Assembly: GCF_010093815.1 (NCBI RefSeq)
Contig: NW_022985559.1
Location: forward strand, 1,129,117-1,193,116
From: Pseudovirgaria hyperparasitica
Lineage: Eukaryota; Ascomycota; Dothideomycetes; Acrospermales; Acrospermaceae
Direction of reading: 5' to 3'
DNA: 64,000 nt
Part shown: one piece after another, positions 46,583 through 58,457 of the stretch
Numbering within the stretch: the stretch's first letter is position 1
How the letters are laid out: each line of letters opens with the position of its first letter
Made by a program: the position numbers and the translations under genes
Notes under the pieces: generated by a model
What the model was told of the DNA's origin: nothing
Database searches by the model: none
What the model saw: only the letters and a program-made list of their open reading frames with translations

Positions 46583-48571
46583 ATGGCATCCTCGCCGCCA
46601 CCTCGACGGCGCTTCATCCCCGAGCCATTCGAGACGACCACCGCATCCTCTCGTAGACCTCCATACAGGGTTGATGATGATCTCAAAGCAACAAAGCGAT
46701 TTGCGCCTGAACACATCGAAACTACGGTCAAGAGTAGTCGGAAGCTGTCCACAGCAGGGAGTGAAACGCCGCCGAAGGCGAGGAGGAGATTTGCTCCTGA
46801 GCCTGTGGAGATGTCTTCGAAAAGTAATCGAAAGCCACCGCAGGACGGAGCATTGTCTACGCAGCAAGAGTGTGATCCCGAGCCAGAGACGACCACACGA
46901 CCAAATCGCGAAACAGCGCATACTTCAGACACCGACCGCTCAAACAGCAGCTCCAGATCACTATCTGGGACTGACCAAAGCTCTACTGATGGGTCACCGA
47001 AGCGCCCTAGACGAAAGTTTGCTCCACAACTTATCGAAACCTCGAAACGAACCAGGAAAGCTGGCGACGACCAACCAGCCGTCTTACCTTCCGACCGCAC
47101 GGAAGCTGTCACAATGTTGCATCTTGCAATTCCGAAGCATATGCGCCCAGAAACCGACCCAGAACCTCCAGTGAACACACCTACGGGGCTCCGTGAAGAT
47201 GAAAGCATAGACGAAGTTCTGGAAGCTCGTCGGCTAGGCAAAGCCATCCCAGCGAGGTCGGCGTCCCGAAGCTCAAATCGCTCGCACTCTTTTCGAGTGC
47301 CAGAATTGGATACTATTGAGTCATCACAATCGGAAGATTCCAATCCACCATCTCTTTCAACTTCTCCATCCTCTGATAAACCATACCTCTACAAACATGC
47401 AACTCGTATTCGAGAGAGTGTTGATGACAGGTATTCAGGCTACCTTCTGCAGATCGCAGCGAGGGCCGCGGAGAAACAGCTGCGTGATCAAGCCATGGCA
47501 GCGTTTCCCAACAACGACTTTCATGAACCAGTGCAGCATTATATTGATAGGGATTCGGATGAATACGTCACGAGAGACCAAGATCGAGAGTCCTCGTACA
47601 CGCAGGTCAATTGGGACCTGCGGGAGATGCAAGAGTTTCGCAAAAAGCTATCACAGAACAACTTCCAAGACAAGAAAGTGACGGCTAAGACAGGGTCAAA
47701 AGTGCAAGAAGCTACGCGTGGTCCATGGGGCAATCCATCGTTAGCACTTGGACGGCCTCCACCTCGAAACAAGGAAAATGACGGTGTGCCTGCGCGTACT
47801 CGCCCCCCAATGTTAGGCGAAGACATCAGTTTTCCTCGGTGTAATTCGCCCGAGCCAGCACGATTCGACGTCACACAAGGGTGCTTCAAGGTCAAAGAGT
47901 CAATGTGCTACCTGACTGAACAGAGCCAGCACATGGAAGATAAGGGCAAAGAGGGTCTGTGGGCAAGCAAACCGTCCAACATCAAGCGTTTACCAAGCGA
48001 CGCATCTCATAGCACAACGACAAGTAGTGGTGCTGGTCTGTGGGGTGGTTGCTGTGTCGCACCGGCTACGACACCAACGAGAGGCAACTCTGGTTTAATG
48101 ACACCGAGCATTGGTGTCCAAACTCCAATTCAAACTCCCTGCTCCACACCATTCCGTTCCAGCTTTTCACCAAGCGGGCCGCAGGACTACTTTTCCAGCG
48201 TGCACGAGAAGCTCGAGCTGGAGCAGACGATCGAAGAGGAATTCAACGATGCTTTCGTCACCCAGGTGTATAATTATCTCTCCCTTGGGTATCCATCAAT
48301 CGCGCGAGAGTTTGATGATGAGCTTAGTAAGATCGCACGCATTGAGGTTCACGAGTTGCGGCATGACGACGAACTTGTAAAGGACCGCGGATACATACGA
48401 TTCGGAGACGAGGAGCACTCGGCGGATGTATCAGAAGACTCATGCATGCGGTGGAAAGCGCTTCGAACGTACATTCGCGAGTGGGCAAAACAGCAGCCAC
48501 GAATGGTGTCTGGAGCCCATGCTCTAGGGGGCTTTGGAGTAGGAGCAAGACGAGGCAGTTGGGCGATCTGA
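46583..48571 (+). CDS. Disordered protein with repeated RRF-x-PE motif, unknown function
   Basis: Single exon of 662 residues from the first ATG (46583). An upstream exon is possible, since the frame stays open a little before it. The N-terminal 160 residues carry a repeated motif near residues 8, 38, 67 and 143 (RRRFIPEPFETTTASSRR, KRFAPEHIETTVKSSRK, RRRFAPEPVEMSSKSNRK, RRKFAPQLIETSKRTRK), with a decayed copy near 97. The middle is Ser/Pro-rich and disordered. Residues about 545-640 look folded and conserved (FVTQVYNYLSLGYPSIAREF, DDELSKIARIEVHEL, WKALRTYIREWAKQQP). I do not know the family; it looks like a conserved ascomycete protein with short linear motifs. The minus strand also shows a 264-codon frame here, a shadow. 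Confidence 0.75.
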   Translation: MASSPPPRRRFIPEPFETTTASSRRPPYRVDDDLKATKRFAPEHIETTVKSSRKLSTAGSETPPKARRRFAPEPVEMSSKSNRKPPQDGALSTQQECDPEPETTTRPNRETAHTSDTDRSNSSSRSLSGTDQSSTDGSPKRPRRKFAPQLIETSKRTRKAGDDQPAVLPSDRTEAVTMLHLAIPKHMRPETDPEPPVNTPTGLREDESIDEVLEARRLGKAIPARSASRSSNRSHSFRVPELDTIESSQSEDSNPPSLSTSPSSDKPYLYKHATRIRESVDDRYSGYLLQIAARAAEKQLRDQAMAAFPNNDFHEPVQHYIDRDSDEYVTRDQDRESSYTQVNWDLREMQEFRKKLSQNNFQDKKVTAKTGSKVQEATRGPWGNPSLALGRPPPRNKENDGVPARTRPPMLGEDISFPRCNSPEPARFDVTQGCFKVKESMCYLTEQSQHMEDKGKEGLWASKPSNIKRLPSDASHSTTTSSGAGLWGGCCVAPATTPTRGNSGLMTPSIGVQTPIQTPCSTPFRSSFSPSGPQDYFSSVHEKLELEQTIEEEFNDAFVTQVYNYLSLGYPSIAREFDDELSKIARIEVHELRHDDELVKDRGYIRFGDEEHSADVSEDSCMRWKALRTYIREWAKQQPRMVSGAHALGGFGVGARRGSWAI

Positions 48572-51450
48572 GCTAATTACCGTGGGTCATATTAAGGATA
48601 TCTGAGCAATGGCGCATTTTTGGAAAGACATTTATAATGAAATTTGAGGACGACTGCATATTCCATGGCGATCTTTTTTTATTTCATTTTTGCTTCTTGG
48701 GAGCAATGTGGGAGTGGGAGTAGGAGTGGGAGTGGGCTTTTCAAAAAGGAAATATGCCTTGGGCACCGGCAAGTACCGGGACGGAAGACATGCATTGCAG
48801 GGAAGCAGAAAGGACAACATAGTATGAGAGACGACAAGGGTTGAGGATTGTTGCGTAGAGAGTGTATAGCTGTGTGTGAGGAACAGGACACAGGATGATT
48901 GTATGCCTGCCAGAGTACTTACTACTTTTCTGAAGAGGAAGGAGTCCTGAAGGAGTTAACAGGTCAACCGTCAGTCCTTCAACATTCCTGAGGCAAGAGC
49001 GACCGGGATTGGTCAAGGCTACGATGTCATGTAGGCCATAGCGATGAGCTTTTCTAAACCTTTTTTATGAAATGCTCCAAACGATTCCCTCCTTGATGCA
49101 TGGCACGGCTATCGAGAGATATTTTGCAACATCGGCCAAGTCATCAAATTACATTTATAGCCATTCACAGGACTGCGTTTCACCGAGGAGCAACACAATC
49201 GGGCCTGTTGGTCTCCACGATCTCGTCCTTGGACTGTAGCCCCACCTCGGCCCCTTGGACTGTGAGCCATCTGGGTATGTGGAAGGTAGGAAGAATGCGT
49301 ATCCAAGGTTCCGCGGTGAGGATTTCCTTGTCATGATGGCCGTACTACTTTTTACTCGAAACAAAGCAAATATACCATACTAGCATAAAAAGGTAACGAC
49401 TAATTAATTATGGGATCGCTCATTAGCAGCAGAAGAAGGAGAGAGAGAGTCATGGGCAACATGCTCCACGTGTTTGCTAGCCTCCAATTTTACACGGCCA
49501 CGGCCACCACCGGGCATGGGATGGACGGCACACGGCACGAGTCCCGTCGCGCGCCGCTTTACGAAGGTATGACCTCGGCCGCCACAGTGCCGTTAGGGAC
49601 TGATGAACAAAGGGACGATGAGATCATGAGACAGCGGCAATACCGACAACACAGACGCAGGAACAAGCATCCCAGGGGGGTGGTGAGAGAGTGTTCTGTG
49701 CTGTCCGAGGCTGATTGCGCGAACGCGTCTGAGATTGTTCTCGAAGCAATCTAACGACGTGCGCCGGCAAACGAAAACGGGAAATTCCCACAGATGTCAG
49801 GGTTGACGTTTTCGTGTCCTTAGTAGGATAGAGCCGTAACGAGAAATACCTTACGAGACTCGTGTATGGTTGATTGATTGAAGAAAAGCATGGGACACTG
49901 TCCAGGCTCCATGTTGTGTACCTTGACGGACGCCGCCAGTCCAGACTCCGGCTTATTCAAGGACAGGACAGTGACCTCCCCTCCAACGACTGATACGACT
50001 GATACTACGATAAGACCGACACTACGGATACTATCATACTATGATACTGCCGCTCAGACAGCCTCGGGCACTCCGTTCAACGGGAGCTGGCCTGTCTGGG
50101 TCTGGGGTAATTATGGGAGGTCTGCTGCATATGGCTTGCCGGCTTTCTCCTAGATACCTTCTTCCTAATAAGTATTAAAACGGCGAATCGCCGCACGATG
50201 CAGAGATGCAGACGCCAGCTGCAGCTGCAGCCAGCGTGCATAGCCGACCGATGTGCGTACGTGGGTGTGCCGGAAGACAGCGAGCGCGTTTCGAGGACGG
50301 CTGACGGCGACTTTTGCTGGCTGTGAATGCAAACAGTCAACAAGAACAATTGAGGCATTCCCTGTCTTTGCTGTCCTCTGGGCTGGCTCTTGGGGGGACA
50401 ATCGTTATATCTAGCAATGATGGCTGTGGCCACTAATAAGCAGCTGATGATAGTCGTGTTCTGGGCAATAATGATGAATGCGCGGGGGGTCGTTGTGATC
50501 GGGGGTTTCCTAAGCCTATCTGTTATATTTGTTGTATCGCCTGGCAGGCTGACTGGCTGACTGGAACTGCCTCACCACCCAACTTGGCCATTGCCGCCGC
50601 CCAGCACAAGCCACCTTAAGCGCTATATGTGATGGGGCCACGCCAAACATCGCCAAACGCCACATCCCTCGCCGGCACACTTGGCACACCCCAATCCCTT
50701 AGTACCTATACCTAACATCCTTATACACTACTGCACCTCTGTAGTCTCACTCATCACTACAGTACTGTATGTCTGCATCTCCCAATAAGCCCAACTCTCT
50801 CCACTCTGCTCAGTCGTGGGGGAATGTTACTTGTACACTTCGACACAATTGAAGGGGAGGGGGAGGGGTGGCGCCCTTCTCCGGAACACTTGATGAGCCA
50901 ACATGCGTTTTTGCTACTATGTGTTCTCCTGTTCACTTCAAACCCGTGCTCTGGGTTTGTGCTGTCTGCTGTTGTCCCGAGAGATTGGTTCAAGCATTTT
51001 AACATCCCTCCCCCCTTGTTCTGCCGTCATCTCATTACATGCTGGCCATATCTTTGCAACTCCTAACCACATCCACCCTTCTACAACTGTCATACGCCAT
51101 ATTCATAGTCCCTGTCCGAGCCCATGTGGGGTGGTTATCATTACTTTCTTCCCGCAAGAGCCACATCGCCTCACGGCCTCTATATCTAGCTTCCTTCTTT
51201 GAAACATCCGAGCTTCTGTCACTGCTATCGCCATCATCCCGGTTGACATCTGGTTTCCTTGTTTGACACTTTGCACGCTGTGTGGGAAGCTGTGGGGATC
51301 AGTGTCAGGTCATGCTCGCTCATCAACTTGCATACTCTCTCACTGCTGTTTCCCCTCGTACATAATCCTCTGGGCACTTGATTTCTTCACGAAGGCCTTC
51401 CTACTCCTCCGCCAGCAACACCGGACGGTCGACAATATCATCTGTCAAAG
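48572..51450. other. 2.9 kb gene-poor region upstream of the receptor-like gene
   Basis: Holds a GGGAGT repeat patch (48709-48735), one lone 114-codon plus-strand frame (49410-49754, listed separately), and a CT-rich stretch before the receptor-like gene. No recognisable gene. Confidence 0.45.
49410..49754 (+). CDS. Doubtful orphan open frame, 114 codons
   Basis: Starts MGSLISSRRRRERVMG, which fits an N-myristoylation start (Met-Gly-x-x-x-Ser) followed by a basic patch, and later reads EQRDDEIMRQRQYRQHRRRN. There is no splice support, no known family and no hydrophobic or repeat feature. It may be chance in a gene-poor stretch. Confidence 0.2.
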   Translation: MGSLISSRRRRERVMGNMLHVFASLQFYTATATTGHGMDGTRHESRRAPLYEGMTSAATVPLGTDEQRDDEIMRQRQYRQHRRRNKHPRGVVRECSVLSEADCANASEIVLEAI

Positions 51451-52867
51451 ATGGTTGACTTTGCAACTCATCTTCGCTCCGAGTCCTGGTCTCTGTACGG
51501 GGTTGGGATCGCCGTCATCGTGCTTCGATGGTAGATCATCCTTTTACGCAACGTGACTCTTGCTGACATTAGCCTTAGCTTCGCAAGAGTACGCAGAGTT
51601 GGCTTGAAGGGCTTCTGTGCCGATGACTGGCTCATGATTCTGGCTGGGGTACGTATATTATAGCCTTCAACGTTCTCAGTGTGCTGAATTATGTCAAGGT
51701 CCTATATACAACCCTTGTCTATACCCTGAACAGAATCGCCAGCGGTGGGGGTAGCAACCTGTTTGAACCAGAGCTTTTCGATACCTTCACTCAGGAGGAG
51801 ATCGATGAGCGTATACTTGGCTCAAAGATTGTCGTCATCTCCGAACAAGTCAGTAAATTTGGTTGTCCGTATGATAGGTTCTGTGCTAACATATCCTATA
51901 GGCCATGCTGTGCCTAATCTACCTCCTCAAGTGCTGCATGCTTTGCATGTATTATCGTATTACCATTGGAACTAGGCAGACCCGCCTTATTCTGCTTCTC
52001 TCCGGCTATGTTGCCGTTGGATTCATTGCTACAGAAGTTGGCTTCTTTACTTTCTGTCGACCGTTCAAAGGGTACTGGGGAATGCCTCCGCCAGACCCGC
52101 AATGCACGACCCTCGCCCACTACGCAATCACACAAGCATGCTTCAACCTCTCGAGCGATGTCATGATGCTACTAATCGCAGTACCGATGGTCATTCGCCT
52201 AAATCTCCCCCTGAAGCAAAAACTCGTCCTCGCCCTCGTCTTCAGCATGGGCACCTTTGTCATCATCGCCGCTATCCTTACAAAAGTCTACAATCTCTCC
52301 GACGTCTACGACTCGTCGTACATGTTGTGGTATATTCGCGAGTCCTCCGTTGCCGTCTACGTCTCCAACACGCCCATGATCTGGCCTCTTCTCCGCGAAT
52401 TCGTCCCCTTTCTCCGCACCGCCGTTACCAGCGCCGGCAGCCGCACTGCCGGTCTCAACTCACGCAGCAGGAACCAGCGCGACCAGGACAGCAACGCGAT
52501 ACTCTCGCACAACCGCAAATCGGGCGTCGAAGCCGACGCCCACGAGCTCAACTACGTCAAGTCTGTCAGCAACGACACCGACCGGACCTCCGACGACGGC
52601 GACGACGACCACAGCATGGGACACTCTGGACGCAACGAGTTGCGCTTCCACCAGAGCAATCGTCGTGCCGGCAGCCTCGCGTCCGACGAGTGCGAGCTCA
52701 ATAGCGCGTTCTGGGGCAAGGGCGACATCCACCAGGAGACGACAATCGAGATCCAGCGCGAGAGTGTGGACCTGGAGAGCCAGACTGGACTGCCGAGAAG
52801 CATGAGCTGGGTCAGTAAACCGATGCGCCAGGTGCGGATCGAGGGCGGCGAGAGGAGTTATACTTGA
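51451..52867 (+). CDS. Fungal rhodopsin-domain (Pth11-like) integral membrane protein
   Basis: Four exons, 51451-51530, 51579-51648, 51699-51848 and 51902-52867, giving 421 residues. The protein begins MVDFATHLRSESWSLYGVGI, the usual first helix of this family, followed by FARVRRVGLKGFCADDW. Later helices: AMLCLIYLLKCCMLCMYYRI, LILLLSGYVAVGFIATEVGF, CFNLSSDVMMLLIAVPMVIR and LVLALVFSMGTFVIIAAILT. The family block FCRPFKGYWG...CTT with its conserved Cys is present. The C-terminal 160 residues are a Ser/Asp/Arg-rich cytosolic tail. Such proteins resemble fungal GPCRs of the Pth11 class but lack a CFEM domain here. The ligand and true receptor activity are unknown. Confidence 0.88.
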
Positions 52868-53647
52868 GCGACCTTGAGAAGCACATTGGAAAGCCAACAT
52901 CGCATGGATTGCATACTTTTATGAATCTATACTATACACCGCGAATCAGAGACGACACGACACGAACATAGAGGCAAAAGTGGCCCGAGGCGTCAAAAAA
53001 CAATGTTTGCTAAATTTATCGACTGCGATACACGACACATGGCTAAGTCTCGGGCCATACTTCGACATGCCAATCGACTCTCACATGCAGTTATACTCTT
53101 ATGATACCCCTGGGATAGAAACGACCTGTGTTTATACCACCACGCTGGTGGGATTTATGTTGTTTGTTACGATTACCACGCATGTGTCACGGCTTTATAG
53201 ATAGGGCAGGATACTGGGGAAAGTCACGAAATGAGATGCAGGCCTGCATTTTCCAGACTGCAGCAAGCAAGCGGATTGCCTGCGCACTATAAACAGCCCA
53301 GGTTCCAACAGACCGGGAGGGGAGAGCAAAGCAGTACCTAGCATCACTGGGCCGTGATAGCCAGACGACCGATTCAACACATCTAGAACGCAAATAGACG
53401 CAAATAGAGGATAGAGACAGAGACAGCGACAGAGAGAGTGACAGAGAGACAGAGAGACAGATAGAATTGAAAAAAAAAGAGAGACTTGAATCATCAACAG
53501 ACGTCCCGTGAAACTGGCAAAGGATTCACCCAAAAAAATAGAGTTTTAAAGTTTACGCTACATGTGTCTGACAAGTAATCGTCACACAGCATCATGTCTG
53601 TCCCCGGCGACCCGTGGAGGTTCACAGCACGGTCCAGGTGGTGAATC

Positions 53648-53670
53648 ATGGATGGATGGATGGATGGATG
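53648..53670. repeat. (ATGG)n microsatellite
   Basis: Five perfect ATGG units plus a partial one. Confidence 0.95.
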
Positions 53671-54089
53671 CGCGCAGAAATGATCGCCAGGCACAACAAC
53701 GCAAACACATACATACATATACATACATTTATTGCGCCGCAAGATGGTCGATGGTCCTGCATATATATACGACTAGGAAGGAATAACATATCCTACATAT
53801 ATCCCATGCCAGACCTCTCTCACGAATGAATCATTCCACACTCCACCTCCCCCTCCACCACCACCTCCTCCTATCCTCCCTCCCCCGAGAAGAAAAAAAC
53901 CATCTCTCCTAACCAATCCCCCAAGCGCAACCCATCAACCTCGTCCGTCCTCCGAGCGTCACGAAACCAGGTACTAACTACCTAGCATCATTCCATCAAC
54001 CCCGCAGTCGCAGTCGCACTCCTCCTTCCACATTCCGCATCATGCGCCGCGTCCTCCGTGCTCGGTCCTCCACGCGGTGCAGGGACCCG

Positions 54090-54125
54090 AGCTTGACCTT
54101 GGGCTTGAGCTTGGCCTTGACCTTG
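54090..54125. repeat. Hexamer tandem repeat (SCTTGR)6
   Basis: Six consecutive units (GCTTGA, CCTTGG, GCTTGA, GCTTGG, CCTTGA, CCTTGA) differing at first and last base only. Confidence 0.85.
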
Positions 54126-54340
54126 ACGGCGGCACCGCGGGTGCTCTGACGTGCTCGTGCGAGGTTTGGACTAATTAGAGGTACTGCTACTACACTATCC
54201 GGTCAAAGAATACCCCCCGACCGGACCCGACCTGATGATCCCTGGAGCTAATTAGACCGCCGGTGAAGCGGCGAATCGGCGAGTCGGCGGGTCGGCGGCT
54301 GGAAGAAGAAGGAGGGGAAGAGGCATTACTTGGGACGGCT

Positions 54341-54367
54341 GGATGGATGGATGGATGGGATGGATGG
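54341..54367. repeat. (GGAT)n microsatellite
   Basis: GGAT units with one GGGAT interruption. Same motif as the repeat at 53648. Confidence 0.95.
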
Positions 54368-54460
54368 CGCTTGGGGTACGTACCTACCGTGCGTTCCTGT
54401 CCCTCTTAGGTAAGTAGGTATGTAAGTAAGGAAGTAAGGACTGGGTGGATTGTATATCTC

Positions 54461-54488
54461 GGGTTTGGTGGTTTGGTGGTTTGGTGGG
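54461..54488. repeat. Tandem GGTTTGGT repeat
   Basis: Three consecutive GGTTTGGT copies in a G/T-only stretch. Confidence 0.9.
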
Positions 54489-54661
54489 ACTTTCTTTTTC
54501 GTAGTGTTACATAACGCCAGTCTTGCTGTTATCCATGGCTATGACTGACTACCTACTGGTAATACCATCACGCACGATTCGAAGGGGAGAAGGAGAGAAA
54601 GAGCGAGCCCCCCACGCTAAGAGGGACGAGCGGTGCGTGGCGCGCGGACGGGCTCGGCGAT

Positions 54662-54682
54662 GGCGGCGGCGGCGGCGGCGGC
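54662..54682. repeat. (GGC)n microsatellite
   Basis: About seven GGC units. Confidence 0.95.
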
Positions 54683-56318
54683 TAAGCGAGGTGCTAGTTA
54701 GGTATGGATGGTATGGTATTTGAATTTTTGTCAATGGGATGGTAAATTGGACTAGGAAGAAATGCCGGCTTGCTTGCTTGTTGTGGGTCTGCTGGTTTGA
54801 TGTATGAGCTTGGTTGATTGGAAGGATCGTAATGGTTGATATATACGTGACGACTATGGAATGTACAGCATGTGTGTTTATTGGTGGGATGTATACGCTG
54901 TGGTTATATAGCACGGTAGGTGAGGTGTGAGGATATGGGTGAGATGTAGTGATGGATATCCTGTTTGGTTCATTGAAGGGACTTATTTCGGAGGAACTTC
55001 TTTGGTACGGAGGAGGGGCTGGTGTTTGGACTTGGTATTAGTACAAACAGTAGTATCTAGTGTTGTCTAACAAGCCAGTCAACTATACTGCCCATCTCCG
55101 CATCTGGCCAGGATGATATTCTAGCATTATAGTGTTCCAGACAACTTCTTGCATATACTACTCACCACTAGAGAACAAATTACAGTTCTAGCGTGACTCA
55201 TGACGACGACGTCAAGACGGATTCTGAAAAGAAAAAAACAGCGCAGATCGTTGTTCATGCCAACTCATGAGTTTAATTGTCACTCAGATGTAGACTAATA
55301 CCGTTTGCTCCAACGGAATATAAAGACGAGCTTTCCTGCCATCTATCCATCTTGCATCTTGACTGGCGCGTCTTACCTAGGAATTACTTCCCCTGGTCAT
55401 GGGCTGGAATATTGGAGTAATACGTACATGTAAAAACTGGAATATAGCTATAAGTTTGATATCTCGATGTAAGATGCTACCTCATCCTGGATGGGCATTG
55501 GGCATAGAACATGTAAGTATCTGACTGATACTATTACCATGCGATTATTCTGCTACGTTCGTTGTTCAAATAAGTTTCGAGTTTCTTATATAGTCTGATG
55601 ATACGCACACCTTCGTGACACAATAACTTAACACCTAGATACAAGACGCGGCTGCTCGGGAACATGTTATCTCAGGTGCTAGATTCAGCAGTACTACCTG
55701 GAACATAGATAGTTCCGCGATGATCGATGAGATGGATACGGTTCTAGGAGTGATTTCTTTTCTCTTTCTTCTCTACAGGTAAGTGAGAAGGCAGATATAG
55801 AATAGAACAACTCCATCTGTACAGGGAACAAAGGCTTGATTTTATTGGAAGCTTCTGATACGAGCTATCTCCTTTCTTCCTTCCTTCCCTGTCCAAGATT
55901 GACACATATATACACAACTCATCTTATTCTATGTTCTATGTTCTATGTTCTACCCCTGATGCGTCTCCCTGATCTATTTTCGCAAGGCGACCTATATATA
56001 GACCCAGCCCGCTCCCCACGCCGTCGTGGTATCCATATATAACATCCTTCGCCCAAAGACAAGACTGGAAATTTCAGGTATGATGATACTGCTGTTATCC
56101 CAGAATATAGTGTCGTAACGCATTTGAGTGGATGCTGTCTTACCTGCCAAACACACCCACGAGAGACCTGTTTGCCGCATGCATGCATGCATACTGAAGA
56201 TGGGAGATTCCTCGATTGGCGAATAGCCTGGAAATGCAGATTATGTGAGTTTGGCATACTGGAGAAGTGGCAGTTCGCTATGTCGGGGTTGTTGGAGTTG
56301 TGACTTTATAGGTATTTC

Positions 56319-56340
56319 TGTTTGTTTGTTTGTTTGTTTG
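56319..56340. repeat. (GTTT)n microsatellite
   Basis: Five perfect GTTT units. Confidence 0.95.
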
Positions 56341-57192
56341 ATCACTGACCTTGCATACATGGTCTTACCTAGCTAATTGGCTCCTAAGTGTTATAGTTTT
56401 CAGAGTCGTGGTATAGATGTCTGGCCGCGTCTCTCTAGCATAAAGCGCAGCTTCTCACTAGCATCCGCTCTCCAAAAACATAACAATTACTGGTTCTTCA
56501 TCTTGCCTGTTGTCTGTTGCCTATCATTATGGAGGGTAAGATATACATCGCAGTGTCTTCTCTCCACAGCAGTTCTATCAACGCGGATATACGACGCAAA
56601 CGCATCTGTTCATGTCGTCTTCATCGCTTAGAGATATGATATCCAAAGGAGTTAGTTAGCAAATATGATGATAACGTATAAGACGGCGCAGTATCAGGCC
56701 GAAAATATCCATTCATGGCTACGAACAGTCTAAGGTCCGATAAGTGAGCAGAGAAGGCGTCTTACGCCTACTTTCGAGAATTACCCTACTACCTATCCAT
56801 CCATAGCAAAAACCTCGCGAACATGTGCATAGCCTCAAAATCTCACAAGCAATATACCCAACTTCCCCTACCCACACGAAGTTGCCATATGCTTACTGTC
56901 TATTTACCCAACTGCCTCAGCATTCTAAAAAACAGTCCGCAGTCAAGACATCATCCACAGCATTTTGGACGTTACAACTCCCCCTTCTAATAATCAACCT
57001 CATCATCCTAGACGCCACGAACGAGGAAACTGAGATCTGATCTGACGTGGTTCAAGAAAATGGAAAACCAGATCGGTTTGTCGACCGAATGGAGTTTTTG
57101 AGTGAGAGGAGATAGTTAGTCAAGTTATTCTAAATTCAGGGCTTTTCGTGTATGTCTGGCTGGTCCTCCTGAGGGCGGCGCATGCCTGTATA

Positions 57193-57234
57193 AGCAACAG
57201 TAGCAGCAGTAGCAGCAACAGCAACAGTAACAGC
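57193..57234. repeat. Imperfect (AGCARY) trinucleotide-type repeat
   Basis: A run of CAG, CAA and AGT triplets. No open frame of interest uses it. Confidence 0.85.
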
Positions 57235-58457
57235 CAACGTGTAAACATAGCTTTATAGACCGACAATGATCACCCCGAGGCAGGTCTCCGAGCACGCATT
57301 GGACAAATGCCAGCTCGTTACACACCGTCCTAGAGACTCTCCCAACAGATATGGATCCCGAATCCTCCACATGAGACCTCAAGTGTCTATGAGCTAATAT
57401 GCTGCGTGGGTAGGTCTAGGCGGGATAGGTCTGCTACGTACCTGCTACGTGTGCGAGCTTTGCGCCGATTTTGGTTTATGACGAGCCAAGGCGTTGACGA
57501 TGTGTAATACACGCATGTTATCACCGCGGCGCGCTTTGTGTGGAAGAGACGGCTTGAATGCATGTATGTGCTGCAGAAAGCCATGTTCGAAAGATGATGC
57601 ATTGTCGCTCAGGACGACAGTGAATTGTGCAGTGCAGGAACTTGTCTGTACGTACGTAGAACATATCACGAAGACCTGTAGGGCTTGTGAAGAACTACGA
57701 GTGCACAAAAGATGATCAGATCAGGCTGCAGCGACATAGGCACAGACGTAAAGGTAAGACTATAAGGCAGTGGTAGCCCATCAGTCAAGCTCGATCATCG
57801 CCTTAACCTGAGGCATTGTAACTCACGTCGGGTGATGTGAGCTCGTTCAAAACTAGGGTCTAGAGGGAGAATATGTATTCGGTGACATAATTCTAACAGT
57901 GATACATGGGCCAGACGATGCGTTTGTAAAGCATCGACATGACCACAATTCCTTAAGAGAGGGGACCCACGGGGTCTTCCTCGATAACAAGATACATACA
58001 AGAAGATGTTATTCAAGGAGAGAGCAAACAGCAGAGCGCTGATTGCGAGAAAATAATCATGATTCATAACACGAGAACACGTCATGCGTCTGTAATTACT
58101 CTGCTCAACGCTCAAAGCCAATCAACATCATACACCCAAAGTAGTTGCAACACCCAGCGCTTGGTTGTTGTATACACAAGAGCCACCCATAATGTTGAAA
58201 AGAAAGATAATGAGAAGTCTCATTACACAACGCGGATGTGAGAAAGAAAAACGAATCAAACCTTGAATTTGCGGTATCGACGAGTCGATACACGCGAACA
58301 TATCATTGCAATGAGACGACAATATCACACTTGCACGTTCAGGGACCGACTGCATCATTTACAGTCGTGTTCCACAAACGTGAAAACGGACATTGACGTG
58401 TGAAAGGAAAGCTTTGCGGGGGAGGGCGGAGGGGGAGTTACTGCAGTAGTGATGATA

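Larger units (their letters stand above)
52868..58457. other. 5.6 kb convergent gene desert
   Basis: Lies between the 3' ends of the receptor-like gene and the C2H2 gene, so it is promoter to neither. It is rich in short tandem repeats (listed separately) and has a long CT-rich tract at about 53840-53900. Only small frames occur (for example 54042-54149, 35 codons after the CT-rich leader). No protein gene could be assembled. Confidence 0.5.

Noticed and set aside
46549-47343. 264-codon minus-strand frame opposite the repeat protein
   Set aside because: Low-complexity antisense shadow of a Ser/Arg-rich coding sequence.
53648-57234. CRISPR array or satellite
   Set aside because: Repeats are simple microsatellites with no spacers, in a fungal genome.
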